Source: Serilophus lunatus (lineage: Eukaryota; Chordata; Aves; Passeriformes; Eurylaimidae). From it: 64,000 bases of DNA. The DNA is taken from assembly GCA_013399895.1 (NCBI GenBank), contig VXBA01006569.1, forward strand, positions 960,518 to 1,024,517. Reading direction: 5' to 3'. How positions within the stretch are numbered: position 1 is the stretch's first letter; every line of letters starts with the position of its first letter. Below are positions 60,560-64,000 of this stretch, piece after piece. A program made the position numbers and the translations under genes. Below the pieces are notes generated by a model. That model ran no database searches. It saw nothing but the letters and a program-made list of their open reading frames with translations, and was not told the origin of the DNA.

Positions 60560-62415
60560 CTGTAAAATAAAAGGAAAGCATTTGTAGTTAATTAACTCTT
60601 TCCAGGGAAATAAAGTCTACATGGATTCCACTCAAACCCAAGGGCGTTTCCTGAGGGATTCTCCCTCCATTCCTTCTTCATTACTTTCCTTTCTTTCCCA
60701 GAATGGAAGGGGAGTACTTGGATGGTGTATGTATGCTTTGGATCCACATATGTGTGAGACTTTAAGGCATAAAGGGTAAATTACTACCCACTAGAAGCAA
60801 GGAGTCCAGGCTAAACATGCCAGAATCCCTGCCTGAGGTCAGCAAGGGAAAGAATTTTATGCAGTGTGTTTTCACCAGTGCAGCAAATAATCTTTTACAA
60901 TTCATCCAATAAAAATAAATCAGGTCCATTATAGTATAAAATCAGTTGCTAGCTTGTTTCACTTCGGAGTTTTTAATACTTATATATCTGCCTTGTAACT
61001 AATATAGAGAAACTTTATCTCAAAGAAAATACTTGTTTCATTTTTCCCCAATTATCTTTAAAATGGCACAAACATTCCACTTCAGTTAAGACTTTATAAA
61101 ACTGCACTTTAATTTTAAATGTGAAGGTGATGCTTTACATCAGTTTCCTCCTAAGTACTCCTAGAAGTTTGATGACTGCTGTTTCCTAGCAAACACTTTC
61201 TTTCTTGAGGAAACACACTCGCCTGACAATGCCTTGCTCCATTGCTCTTCGGGAGTGATGTCAACAGGGCCCATGCAATTGCTCTTGTCACATCACCCTG
61301 GACTATGAAACACTCCAAATGTTTGGCTGTGAAAAGTGACAGACCAATTTAATTCCTTTTCAGATCTCCACATCCTGTCCTCCATGAGCATAGGTTCTTA
61401 ACAGCATTTACAGAAAGAAACTGATCATCAGCCTGTTTTGGGGCAGATCCTTTGCTTTCACCAGCAAAGGAGATATCTTTGATTCTTGTGACTCCAGCTC
61501 CTGAGGGTACAGCTTTTCTTCTTTTCCTTATTGTGGCTTTCCTATATTCAGTCTTTGAGCAGTTTTTCATCTGGCAGGTCCATCAGGCTTTCTGCCTGGC
61601 AACCCTCAGCAAAAACGCCTCCATTTGAAGCCAGCATGGAGAGATGGCATGTTCTCTCTTCAGGCTCGCTGGCTTTAATTACATAGGAGTCCCTGTTCAA
61701 TGCCACTCCCCAGGCAAGGAGATCTTGAATTCCCAGGAGTTTGAAACCAGTACAAAAAGCCTCAGATACATGTATTACTGAGCTGAGTATTTGTGTACTG
61801 ACTATTTATCCTCTTACTTGCCCCTACTTTGCCAGCCATCTTCATTGAGCTGACAGCATATATACATTTTCAAGATGTCCTGCAACTCTAATGCAATATC
61901 GAGCAATTTTGCATTTACACTAACAGACCAATTAAATGGATACACCAGAGCTTAAAAAGACTTTCTGTATGCACTTTCCCACATCAGACTTCTCACTTCT
62001 TATATCTGTCTTCAACATAGTGTCAACTTCAAATAAAAAAAGTCCATTTCTATTACAAACACCACGAGGGCTACAAGACGTAAAGATATACTTACAAATT
62101 AGGCCAAGTAGAACTATTACTTCCTAAAATACTAGAGTATTTCATGCCATAAATGCTGAAGGCACTGATATAAAGTTAAAGAAAAAACTGCTCATGAAGA
62201 TGGTGGAGATAAAAGTTGACAAAGTGCTCTGCTGTGACACTTCCAGGTAATACAGAATTACTGGTTTTTTTCCTTTTCATGTCTCTTTGTTCTTCTTAAT
62301 GATGTCGCCAGAGCAATGGGCTCCACTCCACAAATCTTCTGAATGACTCAAGAAGGGTCATTCAAAGAACTTGATCTCCAAAGACTTGCTATTGAATAAA
62401 GCCTCTGTTTCTATA
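60560..62415 (-). other. SCFD2: SCFD2 intron, 5' of the penultimate exon
   Basis: This is intronic sequence on the minus strand upstream of the exon at 60559. No further SCFD2 exon was found, and the expected preceding peptide (ending in a TGFSMFMK-like segment in mammals) was not seen. The minus frame at 61349-61570 has no recognisable motif. Confidence 0.6.
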
Positions 62416-62667
62416 TGGCATGAAGTTTTGTCAGGGGAGGTTTAGATTAGATACCAGAAAAAGGTTCTTTATCCAGAGGGGTAAAGAAGGGGCTCCCCGG
62501 GGAAGTGATCACAGCACTAAGCCTACCAGAGTTCAAGAAGCGTTTGGACAATGCACTTGGGCGCATCGTGTGATTCTTGGGGTGCTGTGTGCACAGCCAG
62601 GACTTGGACTCCATGACCCTTGTGGGTCCCTTCCAACTCAGAATGTTCTGTGGTTTTGTGATTCTTA
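62416..62667 (+). mobile_element. CR1 LINE 3' end
   Basis: A well-preserved CR1 3' segment runs on the plus strand. It starts TGGCATGAAGTTTTGTCAGG, passes GAAAAAGGTTCTTTATCCAG, CTCCCCGGGGAAGTGATCAC and GGGTCCCTTCCAACTC, and ends GTTCTGTGGTTTTGTGATTC. It is inserted in a SCFD2 intron, opposite to the gene. The frames on both strands across it come from the element. Confidence 0.93.
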
Positions 62668-64000
62668 ATATCTTTCCTAGCAACAACCAACTCATAATAA
62701 ACATGCATGCAGAAGATTAGGCACACTGAAAGAACACCCATTATAAAGACATTAATTGGAAAACTTGAGCTCTCGGGGCAGTGTTAAAGAGAAAATGTCT
62801 TGACAAATCATTTCCTTCAGTCAAAATAAACCTAGATCCAAACACATGGTGCCTATATAAAACTTATTATTTTTCAGAAGACTAAAGTTCAAACCACAAA
62901 TTCCAGAAATGTGTATTAAAAATACTATTAGGCATGCAAACTCTAAATTCAATTAAAATTGAAATGAAAAGGCTCTTGGAATCTGTAATTTTGTTATGCT
63001 ATGCATAAGTGTTTTCAAGGAGGACAATACTTTGGGTACAAAATATTTGGCTGTGTTAAGAATGCAAGTTTCTGCCAATTTTTTTTTTGTTTGATAATAT
63101 AACCACCCTAGGCTCTCTCTTTTGAAGGAACCAGCTGAGTGTAGCTAAACATAACTCATTTCAGTGATACAGAAGAAGAACTGAAATGGATTGCAACAAA
63201 AGTAATGTGTACCTTCCTGGATCCTTCTAAAATTGGGTTGATTTGGGACATTTCCAAGGCCTCTGAATTTACTGTGAAATCTGAATTTTGCAAAATTCAC
63301 CAAGTAAAATTCACTTTCAGTTCAAAACGCCATGCATTAAAAATAATTTGGAGAGCTATCTTAGGCAATTAGAAAGACTAGCCAAAAAACCTTCAAAACC
63401 ATTACGCTACAGTGAAAGAGCCCAAAAGAAGCTGCCTCGAGTCAGCAGTGTCCCAGTGGGACATCAGGGCCTTCTCTCCAGCTCCAAGTCCACCATACTG
63501 CATGTCCTCAGGATGCTGGTGGATAGAGGGCTCTTTGCTGGTGCACGCATCCGCATGGAGGAGAGGGAGAAGAAGGTGAGGTGGCAGTGGTCAGCAAAAC
63601 TCTTAAAGCAGGAAGGGGTTGGAGAACAGGTTTTGTTCTCATGGCTCGTGGCAGTTCATAAAACACAACTCTATCCTCTGAGGAAAGTCAGCAGAAACAG
63701 TCTTTACTGTCCTGTGGAGGAGGACTCTACCAACAAGGACAGCAGCACTGGTGATTCTGGTATTTGTGACCAACCAGAAACCAAATAATTTAGCTGAATA
63801 ACTTGAAAAACAAAAATACATCAATCAGCAGAAACTAGGCTGCTTTACAGGGCACTTGGTATCACTGATAGCAAGCTTAGATCATCATAAAACACGTGTG
63901 GAATAGAGCAGCAGTCAAAATAGGAATTCTTGAGGCAGAGAAGCTTTCCCCTTCACTTTCCCTTAGCTTCAAAACAAACATATCCACCAAAGAAACAACT
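62668..64000 (-). other. SCFD2: SCFD2 intron continuing off the right edge
   Basis: No SCFD2 exon was recognised. A 166-codon plus frame at 63288-63788 contains a basic segment (RIRMEEREKKVRWQW) but matches no family I know; it is reported as a finding, not as a gene. Confidence 0.5.

Noticed and set aside
62420..62741. Three frames of 72-85 codons
   Set aside because: They are translations of a CR1 3' end on both strands; that part of CR1 is non-coding or only the pol end.
1..64000. CRISPR arrays, operons, phage or prokaryotic defence systems
   Set aside because: There is no regularly spaced repeat array or gene cluster; splice sites, CpG islands and CR1/ERV-L show a bird nuclear genome.

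Overview
This window comes from a vertebrate nuclear genome, almost certainly a bird. The main evidence is two CR1 LINE 3' ends of avian type (about 10.9-11.1 kb and 62.4-62.7 kb) and ERV-L-type LTR sequence of the kind common in birds. Genes have long introns and CpG-island promoters, and two N-gaps sit in GC-rich promoter sequence. Nothing prokaryotic was seen: no operons, no CRISPR, no phage. Most open frames are chance frames in intergenic or intronic DNA.

Four host loci can be supported, in the order known from the human 4q12 region: USP46 (-), a DANCR-like snoRNA host lncRNA (+), RASL11B (+) and SCFD2 (-). USP46 contributes only its first coding exon, 3746-3781, inside a CpG island; its first intron fills 1-3745. 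The lncRNA spans about 11.65-14.12 kb. It has four exons with good splice sites, a 5'TOP-like start near a CACGTG E-box, an AATAAA signal, and an intronic H/ACA snoRNA at about 13137-13258 in the place of SNORA26. RASL11B has exons 2-4 complete (49721-49777, 50805-50881, 51748-52215). Its start codon and most of exon 1 lie in the N-gap 49481-49615, and the end of exon 1 appears twice as a 31-bp tandem duplication at the gap edge. SCFD2 runs convergently on the minus strand, and its last two coding exons (60440-60559 and 56410-56502) were assembled here from splice sites and conserved peptide.

The 35 kb between the lncRNA and RASL11B is gene-poor. It holds an ERV-L remnant on the minus strand (integrase pseudogene 28041-28654, then an LTR at 27053-27606), a second LTR 3' fragment at 46852-46979, a CR1-like scrap, a 64-bp tandem duplication, one unexplained 146-codon minus frame at 26218-26658, and AT-rich stretches that read like conserved non-coding elements. 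In mammals this interval carries ERVMER34-1; no such env gene was seen here.

The four genes do not form a pathway. USP46 is a deubiquitinase, the lncRNA delivers an rRNA/snRNA pseudouridylation guide, RASL11B is an atypical Ras-like GTPase, and SCFD2 is a Sec1/Munc18-like trafficking protein. No clearly novel biological system was found. The most useful observations are the avian DANCR/SNORA26 gene model, the minisatellite beginning at a splice donor in its first intron, the duplicated donor of RASL11B exon 1, and the orphan frame at 26.2-26.7 kb.
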